From positions 1-51,809 of the forward strand of contig JASFWK010000005.1 in NCBI GenBank assembly GCA_050049355.1: a stretch of DNA of 51,809 nt, read 5' to 3'. Position numbers and translations under genes: made by a program. The notes beneath the pieces are model-generated. The model did not search any database and was not told the origin of the DNA. It saw only the letters and a list, made by a program, of their open reading frames with translations. This DNA comes from JASFWK01 sp050049355 (GTDB taxonomy: Bacteria > Chloroflexota > Anaerolineae > B4-G1 > DUEL01). Shown here in pieces: positions 32,237 through 40,886 of the stretch (its first letter is position 1; every line of letters starts with the position of its first letter).

Positions 32237-32265
32237 TTGCCCGGCGCGCTGTGCTAGTGTAGAAT
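32237..32265 (+). promoter_or_regulatory. promoter of the M28 peptidase gene
   Basis: TTGCCC (32237-32242) and TAGAAT (32260-32265) are 17 bp apart. The leader to the ATG at 32336 is about 65 nt. Confidence 0.5.
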
Positions 32266-32335
32266 ACTCAGGCCCCAGTAGCTGCAACATGGCTATGGAA
32301 ATGCTCGAATCTCTGTTGGCAAGAGAGGACGTCGA

Positions 32336-33205
32336 ATGAGAGTGCTAAGAGGGCGGGTCCTTCTGTTGGTGGCTCTTCTGATTGGAGGGTGTGCAGGCCC
32401 GTCCAGAACCGCCGCGCCTGTGGTCTTCGACGGTGAGATTGCCTACGGTCACGTACAGGCCCAGTGCGACCTGGGTCCGCGGCCCACTGGTTCCCCTGCC
32501 AGCCGTGCCACAGCTGACTACATCACTGCTCACCTCGAGGACCTGGGCTGGAGTGTCGAGACGCAGGAATTCACCTACCGAGGGACGCCCGTGCGCAATG
32601 TGGTCGGCAAGCTTGGCGAAGGCCCGGTGATCATCCTCGGCGCCCATTACGACACCCGCCGCAGCGCCGACGAGGAGGATCCGACCGTCCCGGTGGTGGG
32701 TGCCAACGACGGCGCCTCCGGCGTGGCGGTTCTGCTGGAGCTGGCCCGAGTGCTGGATCTGGAGAAGCTGCGCCATCAGGTCTGGCTGGCCTTCTTCGAC
32801 GCAGAGGACAACGGCGGTCTGAATGGCTGGGAATGGTGCGTTGGCTCCTCCTACATGGCAGACCATCTGGAGGTCGCTCCCCAGGCGGTGATTGTGGCGG
32901 ACATGGTCGGCGACGCCGACCAGCAGCTCTACTTGGAAGGCAACTCCGACCCCGCCCTTCAGCGCCGTCTCTGGGACATCGCCGCTACGCTGGGCTATAC
33001 CCAGACCTTCGTTTCTGAGTATCGTTGGACGATGTATGACGATCACGTCCCTTTCGCCCAGCGGGGCATCCCGGCGGTCGACATCATCGACTTTGACTAT
33101 CCCTACTGGCATACAACCCAGGACACTCCCGACAAGGTCAGCCCGCAGAGCCTGGAGCGGGTCGGACGCGTGTTGGAAACCTACCTGGAAGAAGGAGAAC
33201 CTTGA
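32336..33205 (+). CDS. M28-family zinc peptidase lipoprotein (possibly glutaminyl cyclase-like)
   Basis: 289 aa. Lipobox I-G-G-C at Cys19 places it on the outer face of the membrane. The two-zinc site of M28 enzymes is visible: H in G-A-H-Y-D-T, D in G-A-N-D-G-A-S-G, E-D in F-D-A-E-D-N-G, D in V-A-D-M-V-G-D, and H in Y-W-H-T-T-Q-D-T. The segment W-C-V-G-S-S-Y-M-A and single-domain size resemble glutaminyl-peptide cyclotransferases as much as aminopeptidases, so the reaction is open. It is immediately followed, without any gap, by an aminotransferase gene. Confidence 0.88.
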   Translation: MRVLRGRVLLLVALLIGGCAGPSRTAAPVVFDGEIAYGHVQAQCDLGPRPTGSPASRATADYITAHLEDLGWSVETQEFTYRGTPVRNVVGKLGEGPVIILGAHYDTRRSADEEDPTVPVVGANDGASGVAVLLELARVLDLEKLRHQVWLAFFDAEDNGGLNGWEWCVGSSYMADHLEVAPQAVIVADMVGDADQQLYLEGNSDPALQRRLWDIAATLGYTQTFVSEYRWTMYDDHVPFAQRGIPAVDIIDFDYPYWHTTQDTPDKVSPQSLERVGRVLETYLEEGEP

Positions 33206-34366
33206 ATGCAACTGGCACGACGATTGGAGAACCTACCAACCTACGTGTTTGCGGCGATGGGCGAGCGCATCCGCGGCCTGCAGGCTAAGGGGATGGACGT
33301 GATCCGCTGCGACATCGGCAGTCCCGACCTTCCTCCGCCGGCGTCGGTGGTGGAGGCCCTCTACCGTTCTGCCCGTGACTCCCACAAGCATGGCTACGCC
33401 TCCTTTAATGGCGCGCCATCCTACCGAGCTGCAATTGCTGAGTACTACGCCCGCCGCTTCGGCGTCGAACTGGACCCCGAGACACAGGTCCTGGCGTTGA
33501 TCGGTTCCAAGGAAGGCATCTTCCACCTTCCGGCGGCTTTCGTGGATCCGGGTCAGGTGGTGTTGGTGCCCGACCCCGGCTATCCCACCTACCGGAACGG
33601 TGTGTACCTGATGGGCGGGGAGGTCCATCGGATGCCGCTGACGGAGGAGAATGCGTGGCTGCCGGACCTGGAGTCGATCCCTGACCAAATCCTCTCTCGC
33701 GCGCAGGTTATCTGGCTCAACTATCCCAACAACCCTACCACAGCGGTGGCGCCTCTATCCTTCCTGGAGCAGGCGGTGGCTTTTGCTCGCAACCACTCTC
33801 TTCTTCTCGCCTATGACAACCCCTATGCCGATGTCACGTGGGACGGCTACGTCGCTCCCAGCGTCCTGCAAGTGCCGGGCGCAATGGACGTGGTGGTGGA
33901 GTTCAACTCTTTCTCCAAGGCCTACAACATGGCCGGCTGGCGGGTGGGCATGGTGGTGGGGAATCCCGAGGCTGTGGCTGCCCTGGCACGCGTCAAGTCT
34001 AACGCCGACACCGGCATCTTCCAGGTCATTCAAGACGCGGCGGTGGCGGCGCTGGGGACCAGGGGTGATTGGCTGGCCCAGCGCAACGAAGCGTACAAAG
34101 AACGGCGGCGAGTAGTGACGGCAGCGCTCGACGGGATGGGGCTTTCCTATCATTCTTCTTCTGCCACCCTCTATGTCTGGGCGCGGCTGCCGGAAGGGAC
34201 GAAGAGTGCGGACTTCGCCTCTGACCTCTTGGAGGTCACCGGTGTCTCCGTCTCGCCTGGCAGCGCCTTTGGACCCTCCGGAGAGGGGTACGTGCGCATC
34301 ACGCTCTGTCATCCCTCGGAGCGTTTGGCGGAGGCCATGGAGCGGTGGGAGGAATGGATGGGGTAG
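33206..34366 (+). CDS. class I/II PLP-dependent aminotransferase (LL-DAP aminotransferase-like)
   Basis: 386 aa fold-type I aminotransferase. The PLP lysine is Lys238 in S-F-S-K-A-Y-N-M-A-G-W-R-V-G, the A-L-I-G-S-K-E-G-I-F-H block binds the cofactor phosphate, N-Y-P-N-N-P-T-T-A holds the Asn/Pro motif, and Y-D-N-P-Y-A-D contains the Asp/Tyr pair. The pattern fits the DapL/AspC-like group annotated as LL-diaminopimelate aminotransferase, but the substrate is not provable from sequence. The ATG follows the stop of the M28 gene directly, with GAAGGAG inside that gene's end, so the two are coupled. Whether the peptidase feeds amino acids to it is speculation. Confidence 0.9.
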   Translation: MQLARRLENLPTYVFAAMGERIRGLQAKGMDVIRCDIGSPDLPPPASVVEALYRSARDSHKHGYASFNGAPSYRAAIAEYYARRFGVELDPETQVLALIGSKEGIFHLPAAFVDPGQVVLVPDPGYPTYRNGVYLMGGEVHRMPLTEENAWLPDLESIPDQILSRAQVIWLNYPNNPTTAVAPLSFLEQAVAFARNHSLLLAYDNPYADVTWDGYVAPSVLQVPGAMDVVVEFNSFSKAYNMAGWRVGMVVGNPEAVAALARVKSNADTGIFQVIQDAAVAALGTRGDWLAQRNEAYKERRRVVTAALDGMGLSYHSSSATLYVWARLPEGTKSADFASDLLEVTGVSVSPGSAFGPSGEGYVRITLCHPSERLAEAMERWEEWMG

Positions 34367-34434
34367 TGCTCTCACGGCGCGGACGAAGGCTGAGTTCTGG
34401 ATGACCGCTGGACTGCGCTGGAGGATGAGGAGGA

Positions 34435-35592
34435 ATGAGTCTGGGCGGTAGATGTCTATTGAGGCTCCTTAGCCCTTGCGCACGCTCATCCCCAAGGGTG
34501 TTGGGGCTGGCGGGGGGCGGCTGCTTGTCTGTAGTTCTTTGCCTTCTGCTTTCTGCCTGTACCCTGCCTTCCCGTCCCGTGCCAATGGCCTCAGCCACGC
34601 CAACTCTCCCGCCTGCATCTGTACCCTCTCCAACGTCTCTTCTGCCGAGCCCCACCCCCATTCCTGTTCCCACCCTTGATCCTGCTGCTGTCTCGGCTAC
34701 CGTCGCCGCGGGGGAGGGTCAGCTGCAGGCGAGGAACGTCGAGCCGCTCTGCCTCCGCCGCCAGGATACCGACGACGATGCTGAACCGGAGTGGATCGGG
34801 CTGTATTGGCGGGCTGTGGATCCCCCCGAACTTCTTGGTTTCGTCCTCGATGGCGGTTCCTGGCACGATCTCGCGCCGCCTGAGGGTGAGGAGGGAGCGT
34901 TGGGCGAGTACGCTACCTGCGAACTTGAGGTGCGCGATCTCAACGCCGACGGGCGTACCGAGCTGATCGTCTGGGGGCACGCTGGGACCAGTACCGACCT
35001 TCTCCACCTGTTTGTCTGGGACGGCGCACGGTATGTTCTCCTGGGCGCCTTCGAGGGGGAAGGAGGTGTACGGTTGGAGAATGCCGACGGCGACTTGACC
35101 GAGGAGGTGGTGGTTGGCCTCCAGCCGCAGGGAGATTTGGTGCGTGAAATCGTCTACACCTGGGATGGGACCCATTATGCTTGGACCTGGGATCGTTATG
35201 CCTGGTTCTTCGCTGATCGCCCCCATGCCTATGCGGACGACACGCCTCTGCGTGCTCTGGCCTCCTTCTATCTGGCGCTGGACGATCGGGACCTGCGAGG
35301 GGCATACGACTTGCTTTCCGCAGCCGCGCAGGCCACCCTGCCGTACGACCAGTGGGCGCTGGGGTTCGCCAGCACGCTTTCGGTGGAGATGGGAGCGGCG
35401 CAGGTGGTCAGCCAGGCGGAGGGCTGGGCTACTGTCGCTGCCCAGGTTCGGGCGCTGGACAACGCCCACGGCAGCGTCGTCGCCACGCTGTATGACATCG
35501 AGTGGCAGCTGGTTGAGACAGAGATCGGCTGGCGGCTTGAGAATGGCGCCCTCGAGCCTCTAGATCAGTGGGAGGTGCCATATTACCCGTAG
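34435..35592 (+). CDS. lipoprotein with FG-GAP/VCBS-like region, function unknown
   Basis: 385 aa. A long N-terminal stretch precedes a hydrophobic segment with lipobox L-L-S-A-C (Cys42). A GTG at 34498 would give a normal signal peptide of 21 residues, so the start is uncertain, though a good SD (GAGGATGAGGAGG) favours 34435. A Pro/Ser/Thr linker (50-80) follows. The middle part has acidic N-A-D-G-R-T-E-L-I-V-W and N-A-D-G-D-L-T-E-E-V-V-V loops like FG-GAP repeats. The last 110 residues resemble a cystatin/NTF2-like helper fold (A-L-A-S-F-Y-L-A-L-D-D-R-D). No function can be assigned. It is separate from the genes on both sides by 68 and 87 bp. Confidence 0.7.
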   Translation: MSLGGRCLLRLLSPCARSSPRVLGLAGGGCLSVVLCLLLSACTLPSRPVPMASATPTLPPASVPSPTSLLPSPTPIPVPTLDPAAVSATVAAGEGQLQARNVEPLCLRRQDTDDDAEPEWIGLYWRAVDPPELLGFVLDGGSWHDLAPPEGEEGALGEYATCELEVRDLNADGRTELIVWGHAGTSTDLLHLFVWDGARYVLLGAFEGEGGVRLENADGDLTEEVVVGLQPQGDLVREIVYTWDGTHYAWTWDRYAWFFADRPHAYADDTPLRALASFYLALDDRDLRGAYDLLSAAAQATLPYDQWALGFASTLSVEMGAAQVVSQAEGWATVAAQVRALDNAHGSVVATLYDIEWQLVETEIGWRLENGALEPLDQWEVPYYP

Positions 35593-35679
35593 TCGGAAGA
35601 GGTTCCTCCCGTTTCCTCTCGGGAGCGTAGGTGTTATGACTATTGATGCCCGACTGGAGGTTCCCGAGGAGAACAAGTC

Positions 35680-36894
35680 GTGAAGGCTCTGCAATTCGAT
35701 GACAGTATTCCCCGCTACGTTCTGGCCAAGGCGTTGGGGCGACTCTTCCCGGCGGTCTATTGGAGTGGCTTGGGGTGCCTGCGGTACCGCGAGGTCCCGC
35801 AGCCGCCGCTGCCGGGACCGGATTGGGTGCGGGTGGGACTCCGCCTGGGGGGGATCTGCGGCAGCGACCTGAACACCATCACGCTGCGCGATAGTCCTTC
35901 CGCTTCCGCTTACACCTCTTTCCCTTTCACGATGGGCCATGAGAATGTAGGTACGATTGCCGAACTCGGTCTGGCGGTCGAGGGGTTCGCCCCGGACGAG
36001 CGTGTGGTGGTCGAACCCGTGTTGGGCTGCGCAGCCCGTGGCTTCGACGACCGCTGCCCGGCCTGCGCCCGGGGCGATCTCGGCGTGTGTGAACGGCGCA
36101 CCGAGGGAACGATCGCTGCCGGGACTATGACCGGCTTCTGTGCCACCACAGGCGGCAGTTGGAGCCCGAACCTCGTCGCTCATCAGAGCCAGCTTCTGCG
36201 CACTCCCCAGACGGTGACTGACGAGAACGCGCTCCTGAGCGAACCCTTCTCGGTAGCGCTGCGTGCCGTCCTGCGCAACCCACCGCCGGAGGGCGGCACG
36301 GCGTTGGTGGTGGGGGCAGGGGTGACGGGCGTGGGCACTGTGGCTGCACTGCGGGCGCTGGGCTACACCCATCGCATTGTTGTCAGCGCCAAGTACCCGT
36401 TCCAAGCCGAATTGGCACGTCGGTACGGAGCTGATCAGGTGGTCCAGCCCGGGGACGACGCAGCTCTGGCGGAAGCTCTCTCCGCTCGGCTCCATCCCGC
36501 TGTTCTGGGCGATCCAATTGTCTCTGGTGGAGCAGAGGTCATCTACGAGTGCGTCGGGAGTGACGCTAGCTTGGATACCGCCATCCGCTTCACGGCCGAA
36601 GGGGGTACCGCCGTCGTGTTGGGGCTGGCAGCGATCCCTGCGGGAGTCGACTGGGCGCCTGTCTGGCTGAAGGAGATTGCCATCCACGGGAGTTATGCGT
36701 ACGGCGTCGAGACGTGGCAGGGTCGGCGGATACGCACCCTACAACTTGCACTCGATCTGATGGAAGAGGGGAAGGTGGACCTGGCTCCGCTGCTCACCCA
36801 TCGCTTTCGCTTGGAGGAATACCGCAGAGCCCTGACGATGGCGGTTCACAAATCCCGCCATCGTCTGGCCAAAGCTGTCTTCACATTCGATTGA
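35680..36894 (+). CDS. zinc-dependent medium-chain alcohol dehydrogenase
   Basis: 404 aa. The catalytic zinc motif G-I-C-G-S-D is near residue 60, G-H-E-N-V-G-T follows, and a structural-zinc-like Cys cluster (C-A-A-R-G-F-D-D-R-C-P-A-C-A-R-G-D-L-G-V-C) replaces the usual four-Cys lobe. The Rossmann motif is G-A-G-V-T-G-V-G. Substrate is unknown; relatives oxidise threonine, sorbitol or other polyols. The start is GTG with CGAGGAG before it. It opens a compact run with a class III aminotransferase (26 bp), a PEP-family enzyme (11 bp) and an HDAC-family deacetylase (34 bp). Confidence 0.88.
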   Translation: MKALQFDDSIPRYVLAKALGRLFPAVYWSGLGCLRYREVPQPPLPGPDWVRVGLRLGGICGSDLNTITLRDSPSASAYTSFPFTMGHENVGTIAELGLAVEGFAPDERVVVEPVLGCAARGFDDRCPACARGDLGVCERRTEGTIAAGTMTGFCATTGGSWSPNLVAHQSQLLRTPQTVTDENALLSEPFSVALRAVLRNPPPEGGTALVVGAGVTGVGTVAALRALGYTHRIVVSAKYPFQAELARRYGADQVVQPGDDAALAEALSARLHPAVLGDPIVSGGAEVIYECVGSDASLDTAIRFTAEGGTAVVLGLAAIPAGVDWAPVWLKEIAIHGSYAYGVETWQGRRIRTLQLALDLMEEGKVDLAPLLTHRFRLEEYRRALTMAVHKSRHRLAKAVFTFD

Positions 36895-36920
36895 CTGGTG
36901 CACTTGCCTGGGAGGTAACG

Positions 36921-38207
36921 GTGAACTACATCGGTCAGCAGCCCAAAGGCCGGATCATAGACGACTACGCTCGCTATGTCTGCCCTGGCCGCGTTGAGGT
37001 CTACCGCCGGATGGGAGTGGACTTCGTGCCGGGCCGGCGGGAGGGAGTGTGGCTGTGGGACGTGGATGAGAGCCGGCGATTGCTCAACTGCCGCACCTCG
37101 GGAGGCGTCTTCAACCTGGGGCATCGCCCCCCTCGCGTGGTGGAGGCGGTTCGAGCCGCGATGGATGAGATAGACGTCGGTGATCATATGCTGATGAGCG
37201 AGATGCGGGCTGCGCTGGGTAAACGGCTGGCTGAGCTCACACCTGGCGATATCCAGTACACCACCTTCTCGCCCGGCGGCGCGGAGGCGATCGATGTAGC
37301 GATCAAGCTGGCCCGGGGCTACACGGGCCGTCCGAACGTCATCTCCGTACGCAAGGGCTACCACGGCCATACCGGTTTCGCCCTGGCCGCTGGCGAGGAC
37401 GTCTTTCGCAGTAAGTTCGGCCCCCTCCCGCCGGGGTTCCTGAAAGTCCCCTTTGGCGACGCCGACGCGCTCGAGCAGGCCGTGGACGGGGAGACAGCGG
37501 CTGTTATCATCGAGACCATTCCTGCCACTGGCGGCATCCTCATCCCACCGGATGACTACTTCCCTCGCGTGCGGGAGATCTGCGACCAAGCTGGTTCACT
37601 CCTGATGCTCGATGAGGTCCAGGCCGGGCTGGGCCGCACTGGTCGCCTGTGGGCCATTGAGGAGTGGGGGGTTGTGCCCGACGTGCTGGTGATCGGCAAG
37701 GGCCTCAGTGGGGGCGTGTATCCTATGTCCGCCACCTGCCATCGCCCGCACCTGGACGAGTTCTTCCAGGAGAACCCCTTCATCCATCTCTCCAGTTTCG
37801 GCGGCGCCGCGCTGGGGTGTGTGGCGGCGATGGCAATGCTCGACCAGATTACGGAGCCGGGATTCCTGGAGCACGTGCAGTCGATTGGCGAGCGCTTCGC
37901 AAAGGGCTTCGAGAAGTTGGAGGCGCGTTACCCTATCGTCGAGGGGACCCGTCAGCGAGGGTTGATGATCGGCTTCGAATTGGCCGATGACCGGCTGGGA
38001 CCGCTGATGACGACGACCTTAGGCGAGAACGGCGTCCTGGCGGTCTTCGCTGACTATCGTCCATCGACGATGCAGATCCTGCCGCCGCTCATCATCCAGC
38101 CGGATGAGGTGGACTTCGTGCTGGCGGCGCTGGACCGGGCGTGTGAGGCGCTGAGCACCATCGATCTGGATAACCTGGAGGCGCTTCCTCTGCCGATAGA
38201 TCTGTAG
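36921..38207 (+). CDS. class III PLP-dependent aminotransferase
   Basis: 428 aa from GTG 36921, which follows GGAGGT; an in-frame opening upstream lies inside the dehydrogenase gene and is rejected. It belongs to the omega-aminotransferase/acetylornithine group: phosphate-binding S-P-G-G-A-E-A, K-G-Y-H-G-H-T-G, D-E-V-Q-A-G-L-G-R-T-G and the PLP Lys near 260 in V-I-G-K-G-L-S-G-G. Likely substrates are omega-amino acids, diamines or polyamines. Next to a deacetylase of the acetylpolyamine amidohydrolase superfamily this might mean polyamine breakdown, but that is inference. Confidence 0.9.
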   Translation: MNYIGQQPKGRIIDDYARYVCPGRVEVYRRMGVDFVPGRREGVWLWDVDESRRLLNCRTSGGVFNLGHRPPRVVEAVRAAMDEIDVGDHMLMSEMRAALGKRLAELTPGDIQYTTFSPGGAEAIDVAIKLARGYTGRPNVISVRKGYHGHTGFALAAGEDVFRSKFGPLPPGFLKVPFGDADALEQAVDGETAAVIIETIPATGGILIPPDDYFPRVREICDQAGSLLMLDEVQAGLGRTGRLWAIEEWGVVPDVLVIGKGLSGGVYPMSATCHRPHLDEFFQENPFIHLSSFGGAALGCVAAMAMLDQITEPGFLEHVQSIGERFAKGFEKLEARYPIVEGTRQRGLMIGFELADDRLGPLMTTTLGENGVLAVFADYRPSTMQILPPLIIQPDEVDFVLAALDRACEALSTIDLDNLEALPLPIDL

Positions 38208-38218
38208 GAGCGCGGAGA

Positions 38219-40852
38219 ATGCCCTTCGTCATCATGCTCGATCAGATTGGTGAAGACGACGGTCACCGGGTGGGGGCCAAGGGGCTGCGGCTGGCTCAGT
38301 TGGCCCGGGCTGGTCTGCCGGTTCCTCTCGGTTTCTGCGTCACCACCGCGGCCTTCCGCGCCTTCTTGGACGCTAGCGGCCTCACCGGCTCGGGTCCCCG
38401 TTCTGACGCGCTGGCTGAGGCCAAGGTACCGCCCGAGGTGGCGAGGGTAGTGAGGAGGGCCTACTGGGAGCTGGTGTCGGAAAGCTCTCGCTCCTCCCTC
38501 TCCGTCGCTGTCCGTTCCTCTGCCACAGCCGAGGACTTGCCGGAAGCCTCCTTCGCTGGCCAGTATGATACGTTCTTGAACGTTGGGCCAGACGGTGATC
38601 TAGCCTCTCTCCTGTCGGCGATTCGAGCCTGCTGGTGCGCCCTGTGGGGCAACCGCGCCCGTACCTACGTCGAAAGCCGCGGCCTCGATCTTGACGGTGA
38701 GATTGAGATGGCGGTAATCGTCCAGCAGCAGGTGGAGGCAGAAGCGGCGGGGGTCCTCTTCACTCTCAACCCCCTTACCGGGAGGGAGGAGGAGATGATG
38801 TTGGAGGCGGTGTGGGGGTTGGGTGAGCCGTTAGTCTCTGGCCGGGTCGAGCCGGACCGATATGTCGTCAATCACTATGACCGCCAGGTCCTCCGGCGGG
38901 AGCACACCGAGCAAGCGGTGATGTTGGGCGCCGCTGATGGAGGGGGCCTGCTTGAGCTTCCTGCACCTCACGGTCCTGTCCTAGATGATGCACAACTCTT
39001 TGAGCTGGCCGAGCTTGGCTACCAGGTGCAGGCTCTTCATGGCCACCCTCAGGATGTGGAGTGGGCACTGTCCAGCGGTCGCTTCTTCGTCCTTCAGGCT
39101 CGTCCGCTGACCGCCTTTCAGTTCGATCCGGAGCTGGGCCAATGGACATCTGCCAACCATCGGGAGGTGCTCCCTGGCTTTGCGTCTCCTCTTTCCATCT
39201 CGCTCAGTCTGGAGAGGGAGTACGGTCGGGCGTTGGCGGAGATGTTCCGCGATCTCAAGATGGGCGAAGCCCCATCGGGCACGGTCTGGGGGCGCCCTTT
39301 CTTCGGCCGGGCCTACTGGAACGTGGGGCTGGTCAAGCGGTTTGCAGCGCTCATTCCGGGTTTCAAGGAGCGTACCTTCGACGCCACGGTAGGCATTGAG
39401 CCCACCTATGAAGGGGATGGTCTCACTACCCCTTGGACCCCGCGCACGGTACTGCGGGCAGTTCCGGTGCTCTTCGCTCTCAGCAAGCGGTACGAGAGCT
39501 GTTGGCGGGAGGCAGCCTCATTTGCCGATCGCTTCCGCCGAGAGGAAGAACCCCAGATCGCCGCTGTCGATCCGGCCTCCCTCTCCGATGATGAACTGGC
39601 TCGCTGGGTGCGGCGGATGGTGGACCTACACGAGCGAACCAACCATGTCGCGATCACAGTCAGCTTGCTGGCAGCTCAGGCCCAGGACGACCTCGCTCCA
39701 ATGTTGGATGACATCAACCGCCGCCTTCCGCCGGAGGAGGCGATTGCCTTTGGGGATCTGATCACCGGCTTAGGGGAAGTTGGGACGGCGAAGCCCACGC
39801 TGGAGCTGTGGGAGCTTGCCCGCCGCGCGCACCAAGATTCGCAGATTGCGGAGGCCGTAGCAGGTGGGAGACCGGGGGGAATCCCCGAGCGGCTCGAGGC
39901 TGTGCCCGCTGGCCGGGCTTTCTGGGGTGAGGTGCAGACTTTCCTTCACTGCTACCGCTACATGAGTCGAGTGGACGAAGATCTTGCCCAGCCTCGCTGG
40001 GAGGAGGATCCATCGTTCGTGCTGACGACCCTGCAGGCCTACGTCCGTATGCTTGGCGACGACCGGGCACATCTGCGGGATCCGGTCGAGCAGCTGGCGG
40101 CGCAGCGGGAGGTGGCGCGGTCGGCGGAGGTGAGGGCGATATCGGCCCTCTCTCAGGGCTGGCGGCGCCTGTGGCCCTTCGGCCGGCGCTCCTTCCGCAC
40201 GCAGTTAGAACGGGTGCGTCGCTATGTCTGGTGGCGAGAGGAGATGCGGGTTGTGGCCTCAAGGGCCTTCTATCATTGCCGCCGCTTCTTCGTGGAGTTG
40301 GGCCACCGCTGGGTCTCCAAGGACTGGCTGAAGGAGCCGAGGCAGATCTTCCTGCTTCGCTGGGATGCGATAGAGGCTGCCCTGCAGGGACGGCTGGGAC
40401 AGGAGGAGATCCGTGAGGTCATCGACAGGTACCGGCGGCTGCGAACTGCCTACCGGAACTTTGAGCCTCCTGGCGTCATTGGCCGTGGGGTGCGTCCTAA
40501 GGATCCAGTGGCGCGGCGAGGGGGGAGCCTGGAAGGGACTGCTTGTTCCGGCGGTCAGGCTACCGGCTATGCACGGGTGGTAAGGAACCTCGAGGAGGCG
40601 CGGATGCTGCGGGAGGGGGAGATCTTGGTTGCGCCGTACACCAACCCTGGTTGGACGCCGATCTTCAACTTGGCGGCTGGGTTGATCGTCGAGACTGGAG
40701 GACTCCTTTCTCACGGCGCGGTGGTCGCGAGGGAGTACGGAATCCCGACCGTAGTGGGGGTGGGGGGAGCGACGCGTCTCCTGCGCACCGGTCAGATAGT
40801 GACTGTGGATGGCTCCCTGGGCGTGGTGAGGGTCGTTGAGCAGGGTGCCTGA
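38219..40852 (+). CDS. PEP synthase-like/rifampicin phosphotransferase-like enzyme
   Basis: 877 aa. Residues 1-300 are a PEP/pyruvate-binding ATP-grasp domain (G-A-K-G-L-R-L-A-Q-L, V-R-S-S-A-T-A-E-D-L-P-E-A-S-F-A-G-Q, G-L-G-E-P-L-V-S-G). Residues 320-760 form a large middle region of no clear enzyme type. The C terminus is the swivelling phosphohistidine domain with His832 in L-S-H-G-A-V-V-A-R-E-Y-G-I-P. This order and length (Rph enzymes are near 870 aa) fit rifampicin phosphotransferase better than PEP synthase, which ends in a TIM barrel that is absent here. The acceptor bound by the middle domain is unknown and need not be a drug. It is 11 bp after the class III aminotransferase gene. Confidence 0.85.
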   Translation: MPFVIMLDQIGEDDGHRVGAKGLRLAQLARAGLPVPLGFCVTTAAFRAFLDASGLTGSGPRSDALAEAKVPPEVARVVRRAYWELVSESSRSSLSVAVRSSATAEDLPEASFAGQYDTFLNVGPDGDLASLLSAIRACWCALWGNRARTYVESRGLDLDGEIEMAVIVQQQVEAEAAGVLFTLNPLTGREEEMMLEAVWGLGEPLVSGRVEPDRYVVNHYDRQVLRREHTEQAVMLGAADGGGLLELPAPHGPVLDDAQLFELAELGYQVQALHGHPQDVEWALSSGRFFVLQARPLTAFQFDPELGQWTSANHREVLPGFASPLSISLSLEREYGRALAEMFRDLKMGEAPSGTVWGRPFFGRAYWNVGLVKRFAALIPGFKERTFDATVGIEPTYEGDGLTTPWTPRTVLRAVPVLFALSKRYESCWREAASFADRFRREEEPQIAAVDPASLSDDELARWVRRMVDLHERTNHVAITVSLLAAQAQDDLAPMLDDINRRLPPEEAIAFGDLITGLGEVGTAKPTLELWELARRAHQDSQIAEAVAGGRPGGIPERLEAVPAGRAFWGEVQTFLHCYRYMSRVDEDLAQPRWEEDPSFVLTTLQAYVRMLGDDRAHLRDPVEQLAAQREVARSAEVRAISALSQGWRRLWPFGRRSFRTQLERVRRYVWWREEMRVVASRAFYHCRRFFVELGHRWVSKDWLKEPRQIFLLRWDAIEAALQGRLGQEEIREVIDRYRRLRTAYRNFEPPGVIGRGVRPKDPVARRGGSLEGTACSGGQATGYARVVRNLEEARMLREGEILVAPYTNPGWTPIFNLAAGLIVETGGLLSHGAVVAREYGIPTVVGVGGATRLLRTGQIVTVDGSLGVVRVVEQGA

Positions 40853-40886
40853 GCTGGTTCCGTCTCATGAAATGAGGAGGTGAGGT